Positions 8,477 through 17,214 of a stretch of DNA of 64,000 nt are shown piece after piece. How positions within the stretch are numbered: position 1 is the stretch's first letter; each line of letters opens with the position of its first letter. The position numbers were made by a program, and so were the translations under genes. Below the pieces are notes generated by a model, which saw nothing but the letters and a program-made list of their open reading frames with translations, was not told the origin of the DNA and searched no databases. This DNA is from CBDDCX01 sp965226925. Lineage in GTDB: Bacteria; Gemmatimonadota; Gemmatimonadetes; Longimicrobiales; Gaopeijiaceae. The stretch covers positions 496,001 through 560,000 of the forward strand of contig CBDDEN010000010.1 in NCBI GenBank assembly GCA_965226925.1, read 5' to 3'.

Positions 8477-9452
8477 TCGGGCGGAAGCATGGCTACGGGA
8501 AGCAAAACGGGGTTGCCCGGTATGCAGTGGCCTTCCTCTTCGGCCTGCTCCTGACGTCCTGTACCGGTAAGGACTGGGCATCGCGCGGGAGCGACGACAC
8601 CGCCGCGGATCGCGCGGGCCCCATCGAGCTGTTCGACGGACGCGTGATTCCGGCCATGCCGGAGTTGCTCGGCATGCGTGCCCAGTATGAACTCCGCCTC
8701 GACTGGCTCGAACAGAAACGCCCCTTGCTCCTCGAGCAGATGCGCTCCCACGGCATCGAGATGTGGATCGTGGTCAGCGAGGAGTTCAATCCGGACGCGG
8801 TGACCCAGTACGTGGCGCCTCCTCTCCAGTACGTGCGGCGGAGAGACGTTTTGGTCTTCGTGGACCGGGGGGTGGACGGCCTCGGGAGCTACTCCGACTA
8901 CTGGCGGCCGACGGCCGATTACCGCCGGTTCTTCGAGCCGTTGCCCGCCGCACGGAACGCGCGGGGTATCCAGGACACGCCCACGGGGCTCCGCGCACTG
9001 TGGGAGCTCCACCGGCCCAGCACCATCGGGCTCAACATCGGGGGCACCCGCGGCCATGACAGCGGTCTCACGCACGACAGCTACCGGTTCCTCGCGGACG
9101 CGCTTGGTGACGAGGCCGAGTCGCGCTTCGTGTCCGCCGCCGCGCTGATCGAGGACGTCTTCGATACCAGACTGCCGGACGAACAGGAGCCATACCGGTC
9201 CCTGGTCCTCGCCACGGACGTGATCGCACAGACGGCTCTGTCCAACGTGGTCGTCACTCCGGGCTCGACCCGCGCGGCCGACATCAAGTGGTTCTTCGAG
9301 GAGAGTATTGCCGAGCTCGGGGTCGGCGGCAAGCCGTGGTTCGAGATCCACGTGGCGGTTCAGCGATACGATCCCGAGAGCGGCGAGATGATCCCGGGCA
9401 CGGGTACGAGTACTTCCGCCCCTACCAGACCGAGTGGTACGTGATTCGCTGA
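8473..9452 (+). pseudogene. M24 (Xaa-Pro aminopeptidase-type) lipoprotein with its catalytic centre deleted
   Basis: GTG at 8473 overlaps the preceding stop. The product has a lipoprotein signal (FLFGLLLTSC) and a creatinase-type N-terminal domain (LEQMRSHGIEMWIVVSEEFNPD, VFVDRG, SDYWRPTADYR). The start of the M24 domain follows (VVVTPGSTRAADIKWFFEESIAELG, IHVAVQRYDPESG). The frame then ends after about ten unrelated residues. In another frame the DNA immediately encodes HGYEYFRPYQTEWYVIR and a stop, which looks like the normal C-terminus of this family. All metal-binding motifs (Asp-Asp-His-Glu-Glu) that should lie between are missing. An internal deletion near 9390 explains both the loss and the frameshift. 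Confidence 0.75.
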
Positions 9453-9552
9453 GAAACTCCAGCCGTGTCACAAAATCCCCTCATCGGGCGTTATATCTAT
9501 CGTGGTGAGGTGATGCCACGAACCATAGACGAATAGCGCTGGAGCTTCATAG

Positions 9553-10071
9553 ATGAGCGTGGACCGAAGATTATCGACGTGGCGATGGGCGGCGATGGGA
9601 GTGACGCTCCTGGCAAGCGCGCCGGTGACTGCCTGCACGGAAACCGCGACCGGGCCCGATCTGTGGAACGCGGTGGTGGTCGGCGGCGTGACCTACCACG
9701 TGAAGAGCTTCGCCATCGCCGAGTCCTTCCCCGTTCAGGTCGGCGTCACGGTGGAACGCAGAAACGACTCCGGGGCGGCGCAGTCGGTGACCTTCCCGGA
9801 TGGTTGTGTGGTGCTGATGAGGGCCTACGACGGGCAGGACAATCTGGCGTGGGATTTTGGTCACCTGGTCGACTGCACGCTGGCTCTGGTCGAGGTCGAC
9901 CTCTCCCCCGGGGAGCGTGAGGAGTTCGATACGGGCCTGATCAGCGCCGCCACCATCTTGGGAGAAGACCTGCCTGACGGCGAGTACCGGATCGCCGTCT
10001 ACCTCCGTCCGAACGGACGGACGGTGGAGCTCGACGCGGGTATGGCGGACCTCGCCGTGCCGCGGAACTAG
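9553..10071 (+). CDS. Lipoprotein-like protein with a BsuPI-type beta-sandwich domain
   Basis: A 172-residue protein with a signal sequence ending TLLASAPVTAC, a possible lipobox. The mature part (VGVTVERRNDSGAAQSVTF, CVVLMRAYDGQDNLAWDFG, LSPGEREEFDTGLI, LPDGEYRIAVYLR) follows the pattern of the intracellular proteinase-inhibitor BsuPI domain, often found in secreted Gemmatimonadota proteins. Two Cys (near residues 78 and 105) could form a disulfide. It stands alone between the damaged M24 gene and the aminotransferase gene. Confidence 0.6.
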   Translation: MSVDRRLSTWRWAAMGVTLLASAPVTACTETATGPDLWNAVVVGGVTYHVKSFAIAESFPVQVGVTVERRNDSGAAQSVTFPDGCVVLMRAYDGQDNLAWDFGHLVDCTLALVEVDLSPGEREEFDTGLISAATILGEDLPDGEYRIAVYLRPNGRTVELDAGMADLAVPRN

Positions 10072-10297
10072 GCCTGGCCCGCCAAACGCCGACGCCGCTC
10101 CTAGAGCCCATGCGACAACACTGCCACGGGTGATGAGCCCGGAGGCGAGAAGGTTGGAAGGGGTTCCGGCCGCGCTGGCCGATCCGGCACCCGTTCCACA
10201 TCTTCTCCATTCGTTCCCGAAGCTCGGAGCCGGTACGACTCGAAGAACCTTCAGACGCCCACTGAGGCATAAGCTGTAATTGAGGAGACACTGGAAC

Positions 10298-11449
10298 ATG
10301 CCCCACGCACAGGCCGCCCAAAACACCGACGCGCGCTCCTTCGAACAGTTGCGGCACGAGCCCCGGACTCTGCTCGGACCGGGGCCCAGCAACATCCATC
10401 CACGGGTCTTCCAGGCCATGACGAGCCCGATCCTCGGCTATCTCGACCCCGAGTTCATCGTGATCATGGACGAGACCATGGCCCTGCTACGCCACCTCTT
10501 CCAGACGAAGAACGAGATGGCGATCACGCTCCCCGGATCGGGAATGGCCGGGATGGAAGCCTCCATCTGCAACGTGGTGGAACCGGGTGACGAGGTCGTC
10601 GTGGGCATCCACGGCTTCTTCGGTCAGCGGATGGGTGACATCGTCGAGCGGCATGGCGGGACGGCAATCCGTGTAGAAGTCGAGTTCGGCCAGGTGGTAG
10701 AGCCCGGCCAGATCAGGGCCGCCCTCGACTCCCACCCGAACGCGCAGATGGTGGCTGTGGTCCACGGAGAGACGTCGTCCGGGGTCGGTCAGCCGTTGGC
10801 GGAAATCGGGCAGCTCGTGCGCGAGCGGGACAAGCTCTTCCTGGTCGACGCCGTCTGCTCGCTGGGCGGCGCGAACATCCCCGTCGACGATCTGCTCATC
10901 GACATCTGTTACAGCGGCGGGCAGAAGTGCATCGGGGGACCGGCGGGCATCTCTTGCATCACCCTGAACGACCGCGCCCTGGGAGTCATCGAGTCCCGCT
11001 CCGGAGCCGTCGACACCTGGTACTTGGACCTGTTGCTGCATCGGCAGTACTGGTCGCCCGAGCGCGGCTACCATCACACTGCGCCGGGGCCTCAGATATG
11101 CGCGATGCGTGAGGCGCTGCGCATCATTCTCGAGGAGGGGCTGGAGGCGCGCGTGGCCCGCCATGAGAAGTGCGGCGACATGCTCAAGGCCGGCCTCACC
11201 GATCTCGGGATCGAGCTGTTCGGAGATCCGGCCAATCGCCTGTCCATGCTCAACTGTGTGCTGATTCCGGACGGTGTGGACGACGCCGCCGTGCGCTCGC
11301 GTCTCCTGCAGGACTACAGAATCGAGATCGCGGGGGGGTTCGGACCGCTGAAGGGCAAGGGCTGGCGCATCGGCCTGATGGGATACAGCGCGAGCGAACG
11401 GAACGTGCACTACCTGCTCGCGGCGTTGGGCGAGATCCTGGAGGCGTGA
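10298..11449 (+). CDS. Class V PLP-dependent aminotransferase (alanine/serine-glyoxylate aminotransferase family)
   Basis: A 383-residue protein. The ATG at 10298 is preferred over an upstream TTG because GAGGAG lies 11-16 bases before it. Family signatures: LLGPGPSNIHPRVFQAMTSPILGYLDPEF at the N-terminus, GETSSGV near residue 155, VDAVCSLGG with the PLP-contacting Asp, and the Schiff-base Lys in YSGGQKCIGGPAGIS near residue 210. It would transfer the amino group of Ala or Ser to glyoxylate or a related keto acid. A strong GC hairpin separates it from the molybdenum enzyme gene. Confidence 0.88.
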   Translation: MPHAQAAQNTDARSFEQLRHEPRTLLGPGPSNIHPRVFQAMTSPILGYLDPEFIVIMDETMALLRHLFQTKNEMAITLPGSGMAGMEASICNVVEPGDEVVVGIHGFFGQRMGDIVERHGGTAIRVEVEFGQVVEPGQIRAALDSHPNAQMVAVVHGETSSGVGQPLAEIGQLVRERDKLFLVDAVCSLGGANIPVDDLLIDICYSGGQKCIGGPAGISCITLNDRALGVIESRSGAVDTWYLDLLLHRQYWSPERGYHHTAPGPQICAMREALRIILEEGLEARVARHEKCGDMLKAGLTDLGIELFGDPANRLSMLNCVLIPDGVDDAAVRSRLLQDYRIEIAGGFGPLKGKGWRIGLMGYSASERNVHYLLAALGEILEA

Positions 11450-11470
11450 GGGGGCCCGAGACGGGCCCCC
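11450..11470 (+). terminator. Perfect 9-bp GC hairpin between aminotransferase and oxidoreductase genes
   Basis: GGGGGCCCG at 11450-11458 pairs perfectly with CGGGCCCCC at 11462-11470 around the loop AGA. It starts right at the aminotransferase stop. No T-run follows, so it may act as an mRNA 3'-end stabiliser or weak attenuator and not as a classic intrinsic terminator. Confidence 0.5.
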
Positions 11471-11495
11471 GGCTCTTCCCCGCGAGGTTGAACCG

Positions 11496-13505
11496 ATGAC
11501 GAAGACCCTGGCCACGACCTGCATCATGGACTGCCCGGACACGTGCGCCCTAGAGGTCCGCGTAGAGAACGGCAAGCTGCAGAGCATCTCCGGAAGCCGC
11601 GACCACAGCGTGACCAACGGGTTCATCTGCGACAAGGTCCGCCAGTACAGCCGGCGCGTTTATCATGAAGACCGCCTGCTCCACCCGATGCGGCGGGCGG
11701 GCGCCAAGGGGTCGGACGAATACGTGCGCCTCTCGTGGGACGAGGCGATCGGTGAGATCACGGATCGCTTCGAAGCGATCAAGAAGGAGTGGGGGGGCGA
11801 AGCCATCCTTCCCTATCACTACGGTGGCTCGAACGGGCTGCTCAGCGATGGTGGCTTGGACCGGCTCTACTTCGCCCGGCTCGGGGCGTCGCGTCTCGAC
11901 AAGACCATCTGCGCGGTACCCACCACGGAGGTGGCGATCGGGATGTACGGCAAGATGCCGGGGGTCCCCTTCGAGGCCTATCCGGACGCACGTTGCATCA
12001 TCATCTGGGGGGCGAACCCCAAGGCCTCGAACATCCACCTGGTACCCTACCTCCGTGAGGCGAAGCGGAACGGTGCGTTCGTGGCCGTGGTCGACCCCTG
12101 GAACCGCTTTTCCGACAACGAGATAGACCTCCACCTGCCCGTGCGCCCCGGGGCCGACCTGCCGTTGGCCTTGGCGATGATACGGCTATGGCACGAGGCG
12201 GGAGAGCTCGACGAAGCGTTCCTTTCGGTGCATGCGGATGGGGCGGGTCCCCTGCTGGAACAGGCCGACCGGTGGACGTTGGACGCCGCTTCCGTAGAGA
12301 CCGGGGTGCCCGCCGAGGACATCGACAAGCTGGCTCGCGTCTATGCCGAAGCCGGCCCCGCGGTCATTCGGTGCGGATGGGGATTGGAGCGGAATCGTAA
12401 CGGGGGTCAGGCGGTCGCGGCCGTCCTCGCCATGCCCGCGCTCATGGGGAAGTTCGGTGTGCATGCCGGCGGCTACACCATGAGCAACACGGGCGCCGCC
12501 AAGTTGAACGCCGGTCGGGTCTACGGAGATGTCGATTGGCAGACCCGGCTCATGAACATGACCTCGCTCGGCGAAATCCTCACAGGCGATCCGAGCCCGC
12601 CGGTGAAGGGCATGTTCGTCTACAACTGCAATCCCGCCGTAACGGTGCCCGACCAGAACGCGGTGCTTCGCGGCCTGGCGCGGGAGGATCTCTTCACCGT
12701 CGTCTTCGATCAGGTCATGACCGATACGGCGTACCACGCCGACATCGTCTTGCCCGCGACGACCTTTCTGGAGCAGCACGACCTACGCGTGGGATACGGG
12801 AACTACGTGGTCGGGGGGATCCGTCCGGTCATCGATCCCGTAGGGGAGGCGAAACCGAACGACGAGGTGTTCTCGTTGCTGGCGCGCGCCATGGGATTCG
12901 ACGACGCTCCGTTCGGTTGGGACGGCGAGACGCACCTACGGAAGGTCGCCGAGGAGGTCAGTCTGGAAGGCCGCCCCGCCAACGTGGAGGCACTCGCCGC
13001 CGGCGGCTTGGACCCCGTCGATTTCCCTGAGGGAGCGATCCAACTTCGCACCATCATGCCTCGTACCGACGACGGGAAGATCCATCTGACCCCCTCGCAG
13101 CTGGGCCCCCGACCCTACCAGTACGAGGTGACCGAAGATACACGTTATCCGCTCACCCTCATCAGCCCGGCGAGCAACAAGATGGTGTCGAGCACCTTGG
13201 GCGAGTTCAACTATCCGGTCCTATCGGTCGCCATCAATCCGGCGGACGCCAAACCCCGTGGCATCGTCGACGGTGGGGTCGTCCGGGTGTTCAACGAGCT
13301 GGGCGAAGTGGTCTGTGAGGCACGAATCGAGGAACGCGTTCGCGCGGGGGTGGTGTCGATGCCGAAAGGCGCTTGGCGGAAGTCGGCGAAGAACGGGATG
13401 ACCTCCACGGCGCTATGCCCCACCCACCTGAACGTGGTCGGCGGGGGGGCTTGCTTCAACGACGCGCGGGTAGAGGTCGTCCGCGAGACGGATTCCCCGG
13501 CCTGA
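11496..13505 (+). CDS. Molybdopterin-dependent oxidoreductase with an N-terminal Fe-S cluster
   Basis: A 669-residue enzyme of the DMSO-reductase/formate-dehydrogenase superfamily. The N-terminus has C-x3-C-x3-C (CIMDCPDTC) and a fourth Cys in GFICDK, suited to a [4Fe-4S] cluster. Pterin-binding signatures are LSWDEAIGEITDRFE, YHYGGSNG, IIIWGANPKASN and FVYNCNPAVTVPDQN. The C-terminal beta-barrel (molydop-binding) domain has LTLISPASNKMVSSTLGEF. There is no Tat-type N-terminus, so the protein is probably cytoplasmic. Substrate cannot be deduced; it resembles the large group of uncharacterised dehydrogenases. No partner electron-transfer subunit is adjacent. Confidence 0.85.
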   Translation: MTKTLATTCIMDCPDTCALEVRVENGKLQSISGSRDHSVTNGFICDKVRQYSRRVYHEDRLLHPMRRAGAKGSDEYVRLSWDEAIGEITDRFEAIKKEWGGEAILPYHYGGSNGLLSDGGLDRLYFARLGASRLDKTICAVPTTEVAIGMYGKMPGVPFEAYPDARCIIIWGANPKASNIHLVPYLREAKRNGAFVAVVDPWNRFSDNEIDLHLPVRPGADLPLALAMIRLWHEAGELDEAFLSVHADGAGPLLEQADRWTLDAASVETGVPAEDIDKLARVYAEAGPAVIRCGWGLERNRNGGQAVAAVLAMPALMGKFGVHAGGYTMSNTGAAKLNAGRVYGDVDWQTRLMNMTSLGEILTGDPSPPVKGMFVYNCNPAVTVPDQNAVLRGLAREDLFTVVFDQVMTDTAYHADIVLPATTFLEQHDLRVGYGNYVVGGIRPVIDPVGEAKPNDEVFSLLARAMGFDDAPFGWDGETHLRKVAEEVSLEGRPANVEALAAGGLDPVDFPEGAIQLRTIMPRTDDGKIHLTPSQLGPRPYQYEVTEDTRYPLTLISPASNKMVSSTLGEFNYPVLSVAINPADAKPRGIVDGGVVRVFNELGEVVCEARIEERVRAGVVSMPKGAWRKSAKNGMTSTALCPTHLNVVGGGACFNDARVEVVRETDSPA

Positions 13506-13530
13506 CGTCAAGCCGAGCTACCGACCCGAG

Positions 13531-14651
13531 CTACCGCCGCGTTCGAGCCTGCACCGCCGGTCCGCTCTCCCAGTCCTGTACGCTCGAGATGTTGGGCATC
13601 CCGTGGTCTAGCCCGTTCCACCCGCTGAATCCCTCCACGCGGAAGGCCCAGAAGCCCGTCTCCTTGTCGGACAGTACGATCAGGCCGTCTGCGTTACGGA
13701 CGTCGACGCCCCACCCGCCCGTGGTCACGCCCGCACCCTCCGGCTCCAGGTACGTGTCGTAGTGGGCGACCGTCCTCGGCTTCTTCGGATCCTGCATGCT
13801 GAAGACCTGGAGTCCGTCCCGATACGCCGACACAAACACGAGCGGCCAGCGGACCTCGTGGTTGTGAACCAGGTTCTGCGGGTTGGCGAACCAGGCGGCG
13901 ATCGGTTCGTTGATGTTGGAGACCTCACCGTCGAGCCCCGGTTTGAGATCGAAGATCCTCAGCGGGGCATACTGGTACTCGGTCGAGAAGAGGAGCGCCC
14001 GGCCGTTGCTGTGCCGGTAGACATAAGCGTTGTGGAAGCCGGCCAGCTCCCCCGGCCCCTGGATCCGCGCGACCTCCCGGAACGTCGACACATCGGGCAG
14101 GCCGGTGACGTCGAAGACGATCGCACCGAGGTCGGCGTTGGGCCCGCCCTGCCCGAATTGGAAGGACAGGACGATGTAGTGACGTCCTCCCCACTCAAAC
14201 GTCTTGATGTCCTTGCCGCCTGCACCCACGTGCGGGTCCGAGTCCTCGATCCGCCACCGGTGGATTACACGAGGGTTGGCGGGATCGGAGATGTCGAGGA
14301 TGTCGAGGCCACGATCGCCTGGGGCTCCGGGAAGGCCCCGCTGCTCCCGCCTCATCTGACGGGCCACATACACGAACGGCCGCGACAGGTCCTGTTCGAT
14401 CTCGATGTCGGCCATGCTCTCTCCCCCGCCAAGGGGCAGGTGGGACACGACCCTGAGGTTGTCGCTACCGCGCTTCTCGGCGGCCTGTTGGGCGGAGAGA
14501 GCCAGGCCGTAACCCCCAGGGCCGCCCATAAGAGCATGCCCCTCGCCTGTCCCAGCGCCGCATCGACCTTCATCCGGATCGCTTGCTGGGCCGAGACGGC
14601 GCCGGCGAACAGAAGAACGGCGGCCGTGCCGATCGTGAGACGAGACTTCAT
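13531..14651 (-). pseudogene. LVIVD-repeat secreted protein with an N-terminal frameshift
   Basis: From about 14518 to 13531 the frame encodes a full LVIVD protein (SAQQAAEKRGSDNLRVVSHLP, IEQDLSRPFVYVARQ, GFHNAYVYRHSNGRALLFS, NGLDHGMPNISSVQDWESG). The best start is ATG at 14651 with GGAGG upstream. It encodes a good signal peptide (MKSRLTIGTAAVLLFAGAVSAQQA) in a different frame, then a second leader-like stretch (GMLLWAALG). The frames meet at a run of five C near 14513-14517, where a single-base change would join LLWAALG to GYGLALSAQQAAEK. A real frameshift and a homopolymer sequencing error are both possible. It is related to the split gene at the left edge and to the tandem pair near 45 kb. 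Confidence 0.75.
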
Positions 14652-14765
14652 GAGATCCTCCACAGACGGAACGATGGGCGAGTCGGAAGTGTGCGCCCGC
14701 GGGCAACTTGGCGCCAGCCGGCAATGGGTGTGGCGTTTGGAGGTGGCGTTTGGGGGGTGCGGGAG

Positions 14766-15218
14766 CTACGGATCAACGACGCTGTCCGCCCACCAGCGGG
14801 CGAAGTCGTCGTGCGTTTGTCGCAGAATCTCGATCACGGCCTCGCCGTCGGTCGCCGAAACGTGGGCGAAATCCGGGTGGGGTACTACGTCCATGAACCC
14901 GCCCTGACCCCGTTCCCGGTAAACCGCGGGCCAACCCGTGATTGGGTCCGGGTCCAGCACGCCGTCTCGGACGATCCGTAGCCGGCCGGTCCGCTCGGTA
15001 ATGAGCATCTCGCCACTCGGCAGCCAGGCCATTTACCAGGGATGGTCGAGATCCTCCGCGACGGGTACGACGCGAAAGTTGTGGCGAGCACTGACGTGCA
15101 CCCCGGCCTCGGGCCCCGGCTCCGCCTGGGCCCCGAGAGACGGGGCTGAAAGCAGACTCGCCGTGATCGCCGCAATCACGCACCCGATCTGACGTGCTCG
15201 GATTCCACGAAGTCGCAT
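14766..15218 (-). pseudogene. PQQ-dependent sugar dehydrogenase remnant (nonsense codon and truncation)
   Basis: A signal peptide (CVIAAITASLLSAPSLGAQA) leads into FRVVPVAEDLDHPW, then TAA at 15033-15035. The same frame continues MAWLPSGEMLITERTGRLRIV, GQGGFMDVVPHPDF. This is the start of the glucose/sorbosone dehydrogenase propeller, where relatives read HPW-S-MAFLPDG, so the TAA replaces a sense codon. Only the first blade remains. After PHPDF the sequence no longer matches the family and the frame ends. The gene lies downstream of the TRAP operon on the same strand. Confidence 0.75.
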
Positions 15219-15309
15219 AGTCCCTCCTCGTTGGCCCGACGGTTTGCCCGCCGCGTGCTGGCCTCAGCATGTGGCTGCCGGTCCCGAGCAGAAAGGAGCG
15301 CGGGCCCGC

Positions 15310-16584
15310 TCAGTACCCCAGTAGACGCGGCAGGAACAGCACCACCCCGGGCACGAAGGCGATCAGCACCGTGAGGGCCAACATGAGGGCCAGGTATGGC
15401 CAAAGCGGTCGGGCAACCTCGGCGGGCTCCACGCCTCCAACCGAACACGCCACCAGCAGGCTCACCCCCACGGGAGGCAGGAACACCGAGATCCCCTGCG
15501 TAGCCACGATGACGGTCCCGTAGTGCACCGGGTCGATGCCGAGCTGCCTGGCCAGGGGCAGCAGGATCGGCGTCAGCATGACGACCGCCGGCACACCCTC
15601 CAGGATGGCTCCGAGCGGCAGGAAGATGAGGATCGAGAGGATCATGAAGCCCGCCTGGCCGCCCCCCATCCCTACGACCGATGACGCCAGCGCCTGAGGC
15701 ACCTCCATGACCGCGAGCACCCACCCCAGGAGCCGCGCCGCACCCACCACGAACAGCACCATCCCGGACACCATGGCGGTCTGGATGATCTTGCCCCACA
15801 ACTCCGTCGCGGGAAGGGCTCGGTACACCGGTCCGGCCAGGAGGAGGGCATAGGCGACAGCGACGGCGGCGGCTTCGGTCGGGGTGAACAAGCCGAAGCG
15901 GATACCGCCGAGGATGACGACGATCATGAAGAGCGGCAGGACGGCGTCGATCTCGGCGTGTCGCACCTCGGCGAGCGAGGCCCGCTCCCCCGCCGGCCAG
16001 CCTTCCCTTCGGGCCTGCCACCCGATTTGGGTCATGAGGCCCACGGCGATCAGCAGCGCCGGCATGACCGAGGCCATGAACAAGGCCCCCACGGATACGT
16101 TCCCGATCACGCCGTAGACCACCATTACGATCGCCGGCGGAATCAGAATCCCCATCACGCACGCGGCCGAGACGATGGCCGTGGCCCGCGCCCGGCTGTA
16201 GCCGTTGGCCGTCAGTTGCGGCACCATGATGCCACCGATCGCCGCGGCGTCCGCAGAAGTCGAGCCCGAGACTCCCGAGAAGAAGATCTCGGCCATGATG
16301 ACCACCTGGCCGAGCCCACCCGGAAGGTGGCCTACCAGCGATCGGGCCAACGTCACGAGGCGCCGGCTGATTCCCCCGACGTCCATGAGGAAGCCCGCCA
16401 GGATGAAGAGCGGGACGGCGAGCATCGGGAAGGAGTCCATCCCGGCGACGATCTGCTGGGGGATGATGATGAGCGGGAGGTCCGCCACCAGGATCGCGAT
16501 TGTGGCAGCCGTCGCGAGGGCGAAGCCGATGGGGACGGCGGCCAACACCAGGGCGCCGAAGGTGCCGACGAGGAGCCCGCCCAC
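15310..16584 (-). CDS. dctM: TRAP transporter large membrane subunit (DctM-type)
   Basis: A 424-residue, very hydrophobic protein with about 12 membrane segments. Family motifs include LAVPLFILAGFLMDVGGI, FSGVSGSTSADAAAIGGIMVPQL and FFSGVSGS in the first half, then VVMLTPILLPLARQLGIDPVHYG and QGISVFLPPVGVSLLVACSV in the second. It forms the sodium-coupled translocation channel with the small subunit. The GTG start shares one base with the stop of the upstream dctQ gene (TAGTG), so translation is coupled. Confidence 0.93.
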   Translation of the reverse strand: MGGLLVGTFGALVLAAVPIGFALATAATIAILVADLPLIIIPQQIVAGMDSFPMLAVPLFILAGFLMDVGGISRRLVTLARSLVGHLPGGLGQVVIMAEIFFSGVSGSTSADAAAIGGIMVPQLTANGYSRARATAIVSAACVMGILIPPAIVMVVYGVIGNVSVGALFMASVMPALLIAVGLMTQIGWQARREGWPAGERASLAEVRHAEIDAVLPLFMIVVILGGIRFGLFTPTEAAAVAVAYALLLAGPVYRALPATELWGKIIQTAMVSGMVLFVVGAARLLGWVLAVMEVPQALASSVVGMGGGQAGFMILSILIFLPLGAILEGVPAVVMLTPILLPLARQLGIDPVHYGTVIVATQGISVFLPPVGVSLLVACSVGGVEPAEVARPLWPYLALMLALTVLIAFVPGVVLFLPRLLGY

Positions 16585-17159
16585 TACCCGGTCTCCCCAG
16601 AACGCGGCATATCGACGGGGGGATCACCGGTGGGCGGGTCGGCCGATCTTGCCGAGCCGCCCGGGCTCGTGGGCGGGCCCATTCCCGTAAGCGCCGCCGG
16701 CTCTCTCGGCCCGGCCAAGAGGTGAATCACCATCAGCGCGCCCGAGACCGGCACCGCGGCATAGACCCAGGCGATGGGCAGGTTCAGGGCCGACGAGCGC
16801 TCGCCCATCGTGAGCACCATCAGTGCGATCCCCGTGGAAACGAGAACGAACGAGAAGGCGAGCACGACCGCGGCGGCGAACGTCTCGACGGCGGACTTCA
16901 CTCGTGGGGCCAAACCCTTGGTGACCTGATCGAACCCGAAGTGGGCGCGGTGCTCCACCGCCAGTGACGCACCCAGCATGGACACCCAGATGAAGCAGAA
17001 CCGCGAGACCTCCTCGCTCCACGGATTCGGGTACGAGAAGAGGTAGCGCATGACGACTTGGAGAAACACGACGAGGGAGACCGTCACGATGAGGCCGCCG
17101 GCGGTGAGGGTTTCGAGGGCGACGAGGCGGCGGTTGAGCGCCCGGATCCACCGGCTCAT
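16584..17159 (-). CDS. dctQ: TRAP transporter small membrane subunit (DctQ-type)
   Basis: A 191-residue protein with four transmembrane helices. The family pattern is visible in VSLVVFLQVVMRYLFSYPNPWSEEVSRFCFIWVSMLGA followed by LAVEHRAHFGFD. The C-terminal tail of about 30 residues is Pro/Gly-rich and longer than usual. It lies between dctP and dctM in the same operon. Confidence 0.92.
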   Translation of the reverse strand: MSRWIRALNRRLVALETLTAGGLIVTVSLVVFLQVVMRYLFSYPNPWSEEVSRFCFIWVSMLGASLAVEHRAHFGFDQVTKGLAPRVKSAVETFAAAVVLAFSFVLVSTGIALMVLTMGERSSALNLPIAWVYAAVPVSGALMVIHLLAGPREPAALTGMGPPTSPGGSARSADPPTGDPPVDMPRSGETG

Positions 17160-17214
17160 GGTACGTCCTCCTCGGACCCGTGTTCACGGACGGCCGTCAC
17201 CTCGGTTACGGTTC

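Noticed and set aside
15033..15035. Stop-codon readthrough in the PQQ dehydrogenase
   Set aside because: The codon is TAA, the gene is also truncated, and no structure follows.
15176..16627. A 483-codon frame overlapping the TRAP large subunit
   Set aside because: Arg/Gly-rich shadow of dctM on the same strand; the true frame has membrane helices and family motifs.
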